A stretch of DNA of 64,000 nucleotides, taken from Bordetella genomosp. 10. GTDB taxonomy: Bacteria; Pseudomonadota; Gammaproteobacteria; Burkholderiales; Burkholderiaceae_B. Both the position numbers and the translations under genes were made by a program. The stretch is taken from the NCBI RefSeq assembly GCF_002261225.1, contig NZ_NEVM01000002.1:620001-684000 (forward strand). The letters run 5' to 3'. Of this stretch, positions 26,512 through 35,280 are shown piece by piece. The notes beneath the pieces were generated by a model. That model saw nothing but the letters and a program-made list of their open reading frames with translations, had not been told where the DNA came from and did not search any database. Position 1 is the first letter of the stretch. Each line of letters starts with the position of its first letter.

Positions 26512-27174
26512 TTATCCCGCGAAGCCGCCGGCGTCGAGGAAGGCTTGTTCCTCCGCGGTCGTTTCCCGCATCAGTATCGGGTTGCGGTGCGGGAAGCGGC
26601 CGAAGCGGCGGATGATGTCGCGATGGCGGTCGGCGTAGACGCGGTCCTCCGCCGGCAGGCCGGCGTGGAGGGCGACCGACAGGTCCTGGTCCGCCGGGTC
26701 TTCGGAATGCTCGAATGGCAGGTAGAAGAACATGCGCAGGCGCGGGTCCACGCGTTCCGGATGCCCTTGGGCCAGCGCCGCGCGGGCGTAGTGGCGGGCC
26801 AGGGGATCGGTGGCGTACATGTGCGCGGTGCCGCGGAAGGCGTTGCGGGGGAATTGATCCAGCAGGACGAGCAGGGCCAGCGCGCCGGCCGGCGTCCGGT
26901 TCCAGTCGTCGAGTTCGCGGCGCGCGGCGGCCAGGTGCAGCGCGATGTAGCGGTCGTGGAAACGGCGGTCGAAGTCCGCGTCCTTTCTGAACCAGTAATG
27001 CCGGCCGCGCCGCCAGAAGTCCACGATGTCGGCGGCCTCGGGGGGCGTTGCGCCCGCGTTGGCGGCGGCGTCGGGCGCACCGGGCGTTGCGCTCGCGTCG
27101 GCGGCGGTGTCGGGCGTACCGGGCGTCGCGTTCGTGTTGGCGGCGGGGTCAGGCGTACCGGATGGGGTGCTCAT
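26512..27174 (-). CDS. DUF924 family protein with N-terminal repeats
   Basis: A 220-residue protein. The region from about residue 48 onward is a DUF924 (TPR-like helical) domain: VDFWRRGRHYWFRKD, LLDQFPRNAFRGT and RMFFYLPFEHSED are its hallmarks. The family's function is unknown. The first 44 residues are unusual: after a five-residue start, three 13-residue units of the type GTPDTAADASATP run in tandem. They are not part of the domain and look like an expanded coding repeat. The true start could be an internal codon, but no internal ATG is well placed. Confidence 0.85.
   Translation of the reverse strand: MSTPSGTPDPAANTNATPGTPDTAADASATPGAPDAAANAGATPPEAADIVDFWRRGRHYWFRKDADFDRRFHDRYIALHLAAARRELDDWNRTPAGALALLVLLDQFPRNAFRGTAHMYATDPLARHYARAALAQGHPERVDPRLRMFFYLPFEHSEDPADQDLSVALHAGLPAEDRVYADRHRDIIRRFGRFPHRNPILMRETTAEEQAFLDAGGFAG
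27043..27159 (-). repeat. 39-bp x3 tandem repeat inside the DUF924 gene
   Basis: Three exact-length 39-bp copies encode residues 6-44 of the DUF924 protein (13 residues each). The copies differ by scattered substitutions. Being a multiple of three, the array keeps the frame, and copy number could vary between strains. Confidence 0.88.
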
Positions 27175-27327
27175 AGCGGCGGCGAGGCGATGGCCAAGGT
27201 GGTGGACAGTCTACCGCGTGGCGCCTGGGCCGCGTCGCGCCCGATTCCCGGTTCGTGCGGCCATGCCATACGCCGCTACCGCGGCCGCGCCACATGCCGT
27301 CAATGTCACCGCCCACGCGGCCAGGCT

Positions 27328-30300
27328 TCACAATCTGCCCAGCAACACCGACACCGGATGCGGCAGGGCTTCCCCTTCCATCAGCTTCACCTGGCTGCGG
27401 CAGGAATAGCCCGTCGCCATCAACCTGCCGCCGGCGCCGTGCCGCGCAACGCTGTCCGCCCAGCTTTGCCGGTAGATCGTCTCCGACGTCGCCCGGTTGC
27501 GGGCCTCATGCCCGAAGGTGCCCGACATTCCGCAGCAGCCGCTGGGCAACACCTTCAGCGTCAATCCCAAGGCCTCGAACACCTTGCGCCATTGCGTCAT
27601 GGCGTCCGGCACATTGGTCTTTTCGGTGCAGTGGGGCAGCAGGAAATAGGACGTATCCTGCGTCGTTTCCGTTTCCGCGGTTGCGTCGTCGGCGCCCGCG
27701 GCAACCGACGATGCCGACGGCGCAGGCGACGTAAACGCCGAAGACGCCGCAGACGATGCAGACGACGATACCCGCGGCGGCGCGGCTTCGAACTCGCGGG
27801 CCAGCCATTCCTGTAGCAGCCACACCTTGGGAAGGTCGCCGGCTTCAGGCACGTCCCGGTACTCGCTCCGATAGACCAGCGTCATCGCCGGATCGATCCC
27901 GACGAGATCCGCTCCCGTCCCGGCCAGGTCCCGCAACCGTGCCGCGTTGCGCCGCGCGACGCTGCCGAAGCGCGCCAGGAAGCCATGCACGTGCAGCGGT
28001 TTCCCGTTGGGATGGTAGGGCGCCAGCAAAGGCCGGAATCCCAGCTTGCGCAGCAGCTCGAAGGTGTCCAGCACCAGTTGCGCCTCGAAGTGCGTGGTGA
28101 ACGCATCCTGCACGACGATGACGGGTTTCTCCCCGCGTTGCCGGGCCGCCCGCACGGCCTCGGCCGACGCCAGCGCATGGCCCGCCGTCCGCAATGCGGC
28201 GCCCGCGTCCAGCGTGCTCAGCGCCGGAATCGCCACCAGGTTCAACCCGCGCAGCGCCTTTTGCGTCAACGCCGCGCGCAGCACGCGATTGGCCAGCCGC
28301 GGCATCTTCGCCATCCAGGGCAGCATGGGCTCCAGCGCGCACAGCAACCAGTCCTTGGCCGGCCGCGCATAACGCGTGTGGTACAGCGCCAGGAAGCGGG
28401 CCCGGAATGCAGGCACGTCCACCTTCACGGGACACTGCCCCGCGCAGGACTTGCACGCCAGGCAGGTATCCATCGCGTCCTTCACCTCGTGCGAGAAGTC
28501 GTATTCCCCGCGCGCCGCGGCGCGCCGGTTGCGCCAGCGCCGCGGCAGCGAGGTCCACGATGCGGCCGGCGCCGCCATCGCGCCCCGCGTTTCGCCGGCG
28601 GGCGCGTCGAGCACCGCCGCCTGCCCCGAAAGCGTGACCAGCCGCAGCCATTCCCGCAGCAGGCCCGCCCGTCCCTTGGGCGAATAGCGCCGGTCGCGCG
28701 TCGCCTTCCACGACGGGCACATCGCGTCGTCGGGGTCGAAGTTGAAACAGGCGCCGTTGCCGTTGCAATGCAGGGCATCCTCGAAGGCACTCCGTACCGC
28801 GATGGGAATGACGCGGTCATGCTGGCCGCGTGTCGGCACGGCGTCGATGCGCAGCAGCGCCGTGCCGGCCAGCGTGGCGATCTTGCCGGGATTCAGTTGC
28901 TGGCGCGGATCGAACGCCGCCTTGATCTCCTGCAGGCGCGGGTACAGCGGCCCGAAGAATTCGGGCGAGTACTCGGACCGCATCCCCTTGCCATGCTCGC
29001 CCCACAACACGCCGCCGTACTTCCGCGTCAGGGCCGCGACGCCGTCCGTCACGGCGCGTATCAGGGGCTCCTGTTCCGGGTCCTTCATATCGATGGCCGG
29101 CCGCACGTGCAGCACGCCGGCATCGGCATGGCCGAACATCCCGTAGACCAGCCCATGGCTGTCGAGCAGCCGGCGGAATTCGGCGATGTAGTCGGCCAGG
29201 TGTTCGGGCGGAACGGCGGTGTCCTCCACGAAGGGAATCGGCCGCCGGTCTCCCTTCATCCGTCCCAGCAGCCCCACCGCCCGCTTGCGCATGGACCAGA
29301 CCTGCTCGACGGCCGCATGTCCTTCGACGATGGCGTGGCTCAGCACGCCGCGCGCGCCGCCGCCTTCCTCCAGCATGGCGACGGCGCGCCGCAGCGCGGC
29401 TTGCAGGGCCGCCGGATCGTCGCCGGTGAATTCCACCAGGTTCACGCCATCGAAATGCGCCGTCGCCGGCGGGAAGTAGCGGGCGATGGCCGGCCAGGCA
29501 TTGTCCTCGCGGGCCAGGCGGATGACGGTCGGATCGATGGCCTCGATGGAGGCGGCGTCCAGGGCCAGCAGGCGCGGCGAATCGCGCAAGGCCGCATCGA
29601 ACGAGCCGTAGCTGACGACGACCAGCGCGGCATGCCGGGGAATCGGCAGCAGGTTGACCTTGGCCTCGACCAGGAATCCCAGCGTTCCCTCGGAGCCGCA
29701 CAGGATGTTGTTGAGATTGAAGCGGCCGTCGCCGTCGCGGATGTGCGCCAGGTCGTAGCCCGTCAGGCAGCGGTTCAGCGGCGGGAAATGGGCCGCGATG
29801 CGCGCCGCATCCTCGCGGTGGATCGCGTCGATGCAGCGGTGCGCCGCGCCGGCCAGATCGGCCCGTCCGCTGATCTCCCGAAGCTCGGATTCGTCCAGCG
29901 GGCGCGAATGCCACGTCTCGCCGTCCAGCAGCACGGTGGTCAGCTCGAGCACGTGATCCCGCGTCTTTCCATACCGACAGGACCCCTGGCCGCTGGCGTC
30001 GGTGCTGACCATGCCGCCTATCGTCGCGCGGTTGGAGGTCGACAGCTCCGGCGCGAAGAACAGCCCGTGCGCCCGCACGGCGGCTTCCAACTGGTCCTTG
30101 ACGACGCCGGCCTGCACCCGCGCCCATCGTTCCTCGACATTGATTTCGAGTATGCGGTTCATGTGGCGCGAGAGATCGACCACCATCCCGTCGCCCAGGG
30201 ACTGCCCGTTGGTGCCGGTGCCGCCGCCGCGCGGATAGGCCTTGATCCCGGCGAAACGCGGGTTCGCCAGCAGTTTCGCCACCCGCGCGACGTCCAGCGT

Positions 30301-30498
30301 CGAGCGCGGGAACACCGCCAGTTGCGGCAGCACCTGGTAGATCGAGTTGTCGGTCGCCATGACCGTGCGCGTGGCGTAGTTGTCCTCGATCTCGCCCTCG
30401 AAACCATGCAGCCGCAGCGCCGCCGCGAAGTCGGCATGGCGGTCGTCGGCGAGGGGCGCGCGGTCGAGGCGGGGAATCATGCGGGGCAGGGCGGCCAT
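27328..30498 (-). CDS. ydiJ: YdiJ-like FAD/Fe-S dehydrogenase (D-2-hydroxyacid type)
   Basis: A 1056-residue fusion of a GlcD-type FAD-linked oxidase and a GlpC-like Fe-S/CCG part, matching E. coli YdiJ along its length. The first part carries the PCMH FAD motif PRGGGTGTNGQ and PELSTSNRATIGG. A ferredoxin-like segment begins with CNGNGACFN near residue 577, and CLACKSCAGQCPVKVD near residue 676 binds a 4Fe-4S cluster. The C-terminal cysteine-rich CCGMSGTFGHE lies near residue 985. YdiJ has been reported to oxidise D-2-hydroxyglutarate. A Ser/Ala/Thr-rich insert (about 905-942) is not expected in the family. ATG 30498 or the internal ATG 30480 could be the start. Divergent from a LysR gene. 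Confidence 0.9.
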   Translation of the reverse strand: MAALPRMIPRLDRAPLADDRHADFAAALRLHGFEGEIEDNYATRTVMATDNSIYQVLPQLAVFPRSTLDVARVAKLLANPRFAGIKAYPRGGGTGTNGQSLGDGMVVDLSRHMNRILEINVEERWARVQAGVVKDQLEAAVRAHGLFFAPELSTSNRATIGGMVSTDASGQGSCRYGKTRDHVLELTTVLLDGETWHSRPLDESELREISGRADLAGAAHRCIDAIHREDAARIAAHFPPLNRCLTGYDLAHIRDGDGRFNLNNILCGSEGTLGFLVEAKVNLLPIPRHAALVVVSYGSFDAALRDSPRLLALDAASIEAIDPTVIRLAREDNAWPAIARYFPPATAHFDGVNLVEFTGDDPAALQAALRRAVAMLEEGGGARGVLSHAIVEGHAAVEQVWSMRKRAVGLLGRMKGDRRPIPFVEDTAVPPEHLADYIAEFRRLLDSHGLVYGMFGHADAGVLHVRPAIDMKDPEQEPLIRAVTDGVAALTRKYGGVLWGEHGKGMRSEYSPEFFGPLYPRLQEIKAAFDPRQQLNPGKIATLAGTALLRIDAVPTRGQHDRVIPIAVRSAFEDALHCNGNGACFNFDPDDAMCPSWKATRDRRYSPKGRAGLLREWLRLVTLSGQAAVLDAPAGETRGAMAAPAASWTSLPRRWRNRRAAARGEYDFSHEVKDAMDTCLACKSCAGQCPVKVDVPAFRARFLALYHTRYARPAKDWLLCALEPMLPWMAKMPRLANRVLRAALTQKALRGLNLVAIPALSTLDAGAALRTAGHALASAEAVRAARQRGEKPVIVVQDAFTTHFEAQLVLDTFELLRKLGFRPLLAPYHPNGKPLHVHGFLARFGSVARRNAARLRDLAGTGADLVGIDPAMTLVYRSEYRDVPEAGDLPKVWLLQEWLAREFEAAPPRVSSSASSAASSAFTSPAPSASSVAAGADDATAETETTQDTSYFLLPHCTEKTNVPDAMTQWRKVFEALGLTLKVLPSGCCGMSGTFGHEARNRATSETIYRQSWADSVARHGAGGRLMATGYSCRSQVKLMEGEALPHPVSVLLGRL
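27737..27772. repeat. 9-bp degenerate repeat in the ydiJ insert
   Basis: Units gccgaagac, gccgcagac, gatgcagac and gacgatacc follow in 9-base register. They encode part of the Ser/Ala-rich insert of the YdiJ-like protein. Confidence 0.65.
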
Positions 30499-30600
30499 GG
30501 TCTGGGGTCTTGGAAGAAAATAATTCGATTTATGAAGTCTAAAAGCACACCTGCCAGCGGATAAAATGGATTTTTCTCCGCCCAGGCATGAGTTTCCTGA

Positions 30601-31500
30601 ATGAATCCCCGAACGCTGACACCCTCCATGTCCCTGTTGCTGGCGTTCGAGTCCTCGGCCCGGCACCTCAGCTATACCAAGGCCGCCGCCGAGCTGTCCC
30701 TGACGCAGAGCGCGGTCAGCCGCCAGGTGCAGGCGCTGCAGGACCTGCTGCGGATCCAGTTGTTCGAGCGCAAGGGGCGCGCCATCGCCTTGACCGACGC
30801 GGGCCGCATCTACATGCGCGAGGTGGGCATGGCCATCGGCCGCATCCGCAACGCCACCTTGCAGGTGACGGCCATGCAGGCCGGCGGCGGCAGCATCGAC
30901 CTGGCCTTGCTGCCGACCTTCGGCGCCAGGTGGCTGATGCCGCGCCTGCACGCCTTCTATGCCGGGCATCCCAAGGTGCTGGTGCACCTGCATTCGCGCA
31001 TCGGCGATTTCGACCTGGAGGCGGCGGGCATGGACGCGGTGATCCGGGTGGCCGAAGGGCCGGCGCCGGGGCTGGTCTCGCATCGGCTGCTGGAAGAACG
31101 GATGGTGCTGGTCGCCAGCCCCGCCTTGCTGGAAAAGCATCCCGTCGCGGGGCCGGACGATCTGCGCGACGTGCTGCTGCTGCGGGTCGCCAGCCGGGCC
31201 AACATCTGGTCGGAATGGTTCGACGCGCAGGGCGGGGCGCCACGCCAGCTATGCTTCGGCCCGACCTTCGAGGTGACGTCCCACCTGATCCAGGCGGTGG
31301 CCACGGGCATAGGGGTGGGATTGGTACCGGATTTCCTCGTCGAGGAGGAGCTGGCGTCCGGCCAGTTGGCCGCGCCCATCGGCTATCGCTACGCCAGCGG
31401 CAAGCATTATCAATTCGCCTATCCGGCGCACAAGTCGTCGTACGCGCCGTTGGCGGCCTTCAGGGACTGGCTGCTGGGGACGCCCGCAGCAAGGCCTTGA
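30601..31500 (+). CDS. LysR-family regulator, GcvA-like
   Basis: A 299-residue LysR regulator of the GcvA subgroup. LSYTKAAAELSLTQSAVSRQVQALQDLL is the winged helix (about 24-51), and the effector domain starts with LALLPTFGARWLMPRL, characteristic of GcvA relatives. It is divergent from the ydiJ-like gene across 102 bp, so that gene is its likely target. Its last 41 bp overlap antisense the 3' end of the MmyB-type regulator gene, an unusual tail-to-tail overlap. Confidence 0.9.
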   Translation: MNPRTLTPSMSLLLAFESSARHLSYTKAAAELSLTQSAVSRQVQALQDLLRIQLFERKGRAIALTDAGRIYMREVGMAIGRIRNATLQVTAMQAGGGSIDLALLPTFGARWLMPRLHAFYAGHPKVLVHLHSRIGDFDLEAAGMDAVIRVAEGPAPGLVSHRLLEERMVLVASPALLEKHPVAGPDDLRDVLLLRVASRANIWSEWFDAQGGAPRQLCFGPTFEVTSHLIQAVATGIGVGLVPDFLVEEELASGQLAAPIGYRYASGKHYQFAYPAHKSSYAPLAAFRDWLLGTPAARP

Positions 31501-32305
31501 CCCGCTCGGCGTCGGCCGGCGTGGCCGGGTTGTACACGGTCATGTTGAGGTCCGGCCGGCCGTCGACCGCGAAGGTCGAGTATTCCAGCGAGAGCGGGCC
31601 CAGCACGGGATGGCGCAGGCGTTTCACGCCGCCGCCTTGCGGGCTGACGTCGTTGTCGCGCCACAGGCGGGCGAATTCCGGGCTGAGGCGGCTGAGCTCC
31701 TCGACCAGGGGCTGCACTTCCAGCGCGGCGCCGGCGCGGGCCGTCGTCGCGCGGAAGACGCCGACGACGAAGCGCGCCACGCTTTCCCAATCCTCCTGCG
31801 CGGCGCGCACCGCGGGATTGAGGAAGATGAAGCGCAGGACGTTGCGTTCTTCCGGCGGCAGGGCCGCGTAGTCGGTCAGCAATACCGTCGCCGCGCGGTT
31901 CCAGCCGACGATGTGCCAGGTGGCCGTGTGGACCAGGGCGGGGCTGGGGTCCAGCGCGTCGAGCACGCGTTGCAGGCGCGGCGTGATGCCCGCGTCCTGG
32001 CGGTAGCGCACTTCGGGCGGCCGGCCCAGGGCCAGCAGGAACAGGTGTTCGCGCTCGACGTCCGTCAGCATCAGCGCGCCGGCGATGCGGTCCAGGACCT
32101 CGGCCGAGGGCGCGCCGCCGCGGCCTTGTTCCAGCCAGGTGTACCAGGTCGGGCTGATGTTGGCGCGCAAGGCGACTTCCTCGCGCCGCAGGCCGGGCGT
32201 GCGGCGGCGCCCGGCCGGCAGCCCGAAGGCGGCGGGATCGAGCCGGGAACGCCGGTGCTTGAGATAGGCGCCCAGCAGATTGGGCGGACTGGCGGGATCG
32301 TTCAT
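31460..32305 (-). CDS. XRE-type regulator with MmyB ligand-binding domain
   Basis: A 281-residue regulator. The N-terminal helix-turn-helix (about 30-75) includes the family sequence TPGLRREEVALRANISPTWYTWLEQGR. The MmyB-like PAS-type domain follows (about 110-275), with VGWNRAATVLLTDYAALPPEERN and LSPEFARLWRDNDV. Such proteins in actinobacteria and proteobacteria often bind a fatty-acid-like ligand and control a neighbouring oxidoreductase gene, but no typical SDR target is adjacent. The C-terminal codons overlap the LysR gene on the other strand. Confidence 0.9.
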   Translation of the reverse strand: MNDPASPPNLLGAYLKHRRSRLDPAAFGLPAGRRRTPGLRREEVALRANISPTWYTWLEQGRGGAPSAEVLDRIAGALMLTDVEREHLFLLALGRPPEVRYRQDAGITPRLQRVLDALDPSPALVHTATWHIVGWNRAATVLLTDYAALPPEERNVLRFIFLNPAVRAAQEDWESVARFVVGVFRATTARAGAALEVQPLVEELSRLSPEFARLWRDNDVSPQGGGVKRLRHPVLGPLSLEYSTFAVDGRPDLNMTVYNPATPADAERVKALLRASPAASP

Positions 32306-32427
32306 GGGCGTACCTTCCTGTCGCGCTTGGGAGGGACTGGCGCGTGCATGGGTGTGCTCTCTACCGCTGCGCGACCGTCTCCGCGAGGAAGGATACGCCT
32401 TTGGGATGGGCTGGCACGATTACCGGG

Positions 32428-33249
32428 TCACACCCGCGCGCGCCATACGAGTACGCCGGCCACCACGACGCAGACGAGGGCGAAGACGCGCAGCAGCGCC
32501 GCCTGCGGCACCCGCGCCGCGAAGTTGCGGCCCACCGCCATGCCGGCGATGGCCGCGCCGACGAAGGTCCATTGCAGCGAGGTCAAGGCCAGGCCGTGCG
32601 CCGCGGCCGATGCCACGGTGACGGCCGACACCAGCGCGATGACCATCAGGGACGTGGACACGATGCTGTGCATGCGCGCATCGCTGAAGCGGGTGAGGGC
32701 GGGCACGATGATAAAGCCGCCGCCCACGCCCAGCAAGCCGGTGCAGACGCCGGAAACCGCGCCGATGGACCCCAGGGTCAGGGCGGCGCGGCGGGTCCAG
32801 ATGAACTTGCCGGTGGCCGGGGAAAGGCGGCAGGGTTTGTCGCGGACGCCGGCCTCATGAACCTCGCCGCCCGCTGACGGCGTCCTTGCGGAAATCCTGC
32901 GCGCCTGCCGGGCCATGCGGGTCGCGATGACCAGCATCACCGCCGCGAAGCCCACGCTCAGCCATGCGGCGGGCAAGTGCCGCGCCAAGAGCAGCCCGGC
33001 CGGGGCCGTCACCCCGCCCGCCACGGCCATCAAGGTCGCCGCCTTGTAGCGCACCAGTCCATGGCGCAGGCCTTGCACGGCGCCCAGCGCGGCGGCGGAG
33101 CCCACCGCGATCAGCGCCACCGGCGCGGCCTCGGCCAATCCCAGGTGCAGCCCCAGCATAAGGGCCGGAACGGCAAGAATGCCCCCGCCCGCGCCGGTCA
33201 ATCCGAGCAGGGCGCCGATGGCCAGACCGAGTAAGGTAGCGGTGAACAC
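32428..33249 (-). CDS. TauE/SafE sulfite exporter family permease
   Basis: A 273-residue inner-membrane protein of seven to eight helices. The two TauE repeats are visible: the first begins LGLAIGALLGLTGAGGGILAVPAL and the second GAVSGVCTGLLGVGGGFIIVPAL, each with the glycine-rich GxGGG signature. It exports sulfite or organosulfonate, or imports an anion, depending on subgroup. A nine-base inverted repeat sits just before its start, but the usual ArsR-type partner and persulfide dioxygenase are not next to it. Confidence 0.9.
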   Translation of the reverse strand: MFTATLLGLAIGALLGLTGAGGGILAVPALMLGLHLGLAEAAPVALIAVGSAAALGAVQGLRHGLVRYKAATLMAVAGGVTAPAGLLLARHLPAAWLSVGFAAVMLVIATRMARQARRISARTPSAGGEVHEAGVRDKPCRLSPATGKFIWTRRAALTLGSIGAVSGVCTGLLGVGGGFIIVPALTRFSDARMHSIVSTSLMVIALVSAVTVASAAAHGLALTSLQWTFVGAAIAGMAVGRNFAARVPQAALLRVFALVCVVVAGVLVWRARV

Positions 33250-33258
33250 ACTAAATTA

Positions 33259-33294
33259 CCTAATGAAATAAGCATATTATTTTAATTCATTAGG
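33259..33294. promoter_or_regulatory. Inverted repeat upstream of the TauE gene
   Basis: Arms cctaatgaa and ttcattagg are exact reverse complements around an 18-base AT-rich spacer. The left arm is 9 bp before the TauE start, so a bound repressor would block transcription. The spacer probably contains the -10 region. Confidence 0.65.
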
Positions 33295-33309
33295 CGGATT
33301 TTGTGCGTG

Positions 33310-33405
33310 ATGGGGATGTCTGCCCGTCAGGGCGCCTGTTCGTCCAGTTGCCTACTGGTCCGGATGCCCATTCCTCAGGACGTCTGTTCCTCAGGACGCC
33401 TGCTC
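33310..33405. repeat. 16-bp degenerate tandem array at the end of dld
   Basis: Six units in 16-base register (for example gtcagggcgcctgttc, gtccggatgcccattc, ctcaggacgtctgttc, ctcaggacgcctgctc). The last two copies are nearly identical and the array crosses the dld stop codon (33391-33393). Confidence 0.82.
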
Positions 33406-35202
33406 GTCGGCGCCTTCCGTGGAACCGTAAGCGGCCGGCCACGCGGGCTTGCCGTCGCAGCACGATCCCCATCCCAGCATGCGGGAAGTCTGGCCGATGC
33501 CCGGATTGAACGAATTGGTCGGATCCAGCTTGCGGTAGAAATCGGCCAATGCGGGTTTGGCCACATAAAGATGGCCGACATTGTGTTCCGCCGGATATTC
33601 GGCGCGGCGCGCATCGAGGCCTTCCCACATCCGGTGCTCGATGGCGATGGGATCGACCCCTTTCCTGACGATGTAGTCCTGATGAAAGACGTGGCAGAAG
33701 AAATGGCCGTAGTAGAGCTTGTGGACGATGTCCGACTCGATTTCGGGCGGCAGTTCCTCGACCCATGCGCGGTCATTGCGCCTGAGGGCCACGTCCAGGG
33801 CGACGATGTCCTCCACGTCGCGGCGATGCACCGCGCGGTAGCGAATCGCCGCGCCGGCGACCGCGAAGCGGTGCAGGAAGGCTTTCCTGCCTTCTTCCGC
33901 ATCGCATTCGAAGTACGCGCCGCTGTCGCTGTTCGAGAAGCAGGCGTCGAGAATGCCGCGCGTGGCGTCCACCGTGTCGTTGGACACCCGCACCAGCAGA
34001 TGGTGCTCGTACCGGTCGCGCCATTGCCGCATGCGCGCGGGCAAGTGCCTGGGCAGCAGATCCGTGAGGCCTTGCAGCACGCGGTCGGTCACCCCGTGCA
34101 GGCCGAAGCGCTCGAAGAAGCCGTCGATCCGGCTCTTCAGCGCGAATGCCGCCGGCACCCGGGCCGTGCCGAGGCGGTCGATGAGCAGGAAAGTGTCCTT
34201 GCCGTAGCGCTCGCCGATGTCGTAGGCCGTGCGATGTATGTACTCGCCCGCGATCGGCAGGCGCGGCAGGGCGGTCAGCAACTGCCGGCGGACCGCGGTC
34301 AGGTCGTCCGGGTCGTTGCTGCCGATGTAGAAAACGGTGCTGGCTTCCTTGGGAAAGGTGTCCAGGCGAACTGCGAAGAGGCAGAGCTTGCCGGCCGAGC
34401 CGGCGGCCTCGAAGAGGCGCGAGGGATCCGCGTTGAAGCGCGCCGGCGTGTCGGCATCGACCGCGCGCACGTCCTCGACGTAGCGCGGGTCGGACGCGAC
34501 GCGCGTCGCATCGTTCTCGATATCCGCTTCGGTATAGAGGCCGCGCTCCAGCCGGGTCAGTATTTCCTGTGGCGTATTGCCCAGCGCGATGCCGAGATGG
34601 TTGACCAGGCGCAAGGCGCCGTCGGCCCCCACCTGCGCGTACAGCGCCAGTTCCGTGTAGGCCGGCCCGCGGCGCACCAGGGCGCCGCCCGAGTTATTGC
34701 ACACGCCGCCCAGCACCGAGGCACCGATGCAGGACGAGCCGATGACCGAATGCGGTTCGCGGCCCAGGGGCGCCAGCGTCTGCTCCAGGCGGTCGAGCGT
34801 CGCGCCCGGCAGGCAGACGACCTGCGCGCCGCCGCCGATCACCTGGATGCCCGTGATCCGCATGGTGTTGATCAGGACCACCGGCCGGTCGTAGTCGTCG
34901 CCGTCCGGCGTCGAGCCGCCCGTCAGTCCGGTATTGGCCGCCTGCATGATCACGATGCAGCCGGCGGCCACCGACGCTTCCAGGACCTGCCATTGTTCCC
35001 ATAGCGTGCCGGGCCTCGCGACGGCGAGGACGGGGCCCTCTCCGGTGCGGTGGCCCTTGCGAAAGCGCCGCGTTTCGATGGGATCGGTCAGGACATGGGA
35101 ATGGCCCACGATCCCGCGCAATCGCTGGAGCAGCTCGTCTCGGGATGCCGGCGGCGCGGCGGACGCGACCGCTTCGACCTCGGCGGCAATGGGCTTGTTC
35201 AT
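33391..35202 (-). CDS. dld: Quinone-dependent D-lactate dehydrogenase
   Basis: FAD-dependent, membrane-associated oxidation of D-lactate to pyruvate with electrons to quinone. The 603-residue protein matches E. coli Dld, slightly longer at the N-terminus. FAD domain motifs are MQAANTGLTGGSTPDG (near 88) and GSSCIGASVLGGVCNNSGG. The cap and membrane-binding region is rich in Arg/Lys (LPRHLPARMRQWRDRYEHH). The C-terminal EYPAEHNVGHLYVAKPALADFYRKLDPTNSFNPGIGQT is family-typical. It lies 78 bp after the fused TRAP permease gene on the same strand and may be the last gene of that operon, or an independent lactate gene. Confidence 0.92.
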   Translation of the reverse strand: MNKPIAAEVEAVASAAPPASRDELLQRLRGIVGHSHVLTDPIETRRFRKGHRTGEGPVLAVARPGTLWEQWQVLEASVAAGCIVIMQAANTGLTGGSTPDGDDYDRPVVLINTMRITGIQVIGGGAQVVCLPGATLDRLEQTLAPLGREPHSVIGSSCIGASVLGGVCNNSGGALVRRGPAYTELALYAQVGADGALRLVNHLGIALGNTPQEILTRLERGLYTEADIENDATRVASDPRYVEDVRAVDADTPARFNADPSRLFEAAGSAGKLCLFAVRLDTFPKEASTVFYIGSNDPDDLTAVRRQLLTALPRLPIAGEYIHRTAYDIGERYGKDTFLLIDRLGTARVPAAFALKSRIDGFFERFGLHGVTDRVLQGLTDLLPRHLPARMRQWRDRYEHHLLVRVSNDTVDATRGILDACFSNSDSGAYFECDAEEGRKAFLHRFAVAGAAIRYRAVHRRDVEDIVALDVALRRNDRAWVEELPPEIESDIVHKLYYGHFFCHVFHQDYIVRKGVDPIAIEHRMWEGLDARRAEYPAEHNVGHLYVAKPALADFYRKLDPTNSFNPGIGQTSRMLGWGSCCDGKPAWPAAYGSTEGADEQAS

Positions 35203-35280
35203 CGCATTCTCAAAAGGCTGTTTCCGGATAGCGGCAGTCTGCGGCGGCCTGCCATGCGGCTGGCGCCGCGACTGGTGCCA

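Noticed and set aside
30499..31140. N-terminal extension of the ydiJ-like frame beyond 30498
   Set aside because: It would run antisense through the LysR gene; the YdiJ similarity begins at MIPRLDRAP next to 30498.
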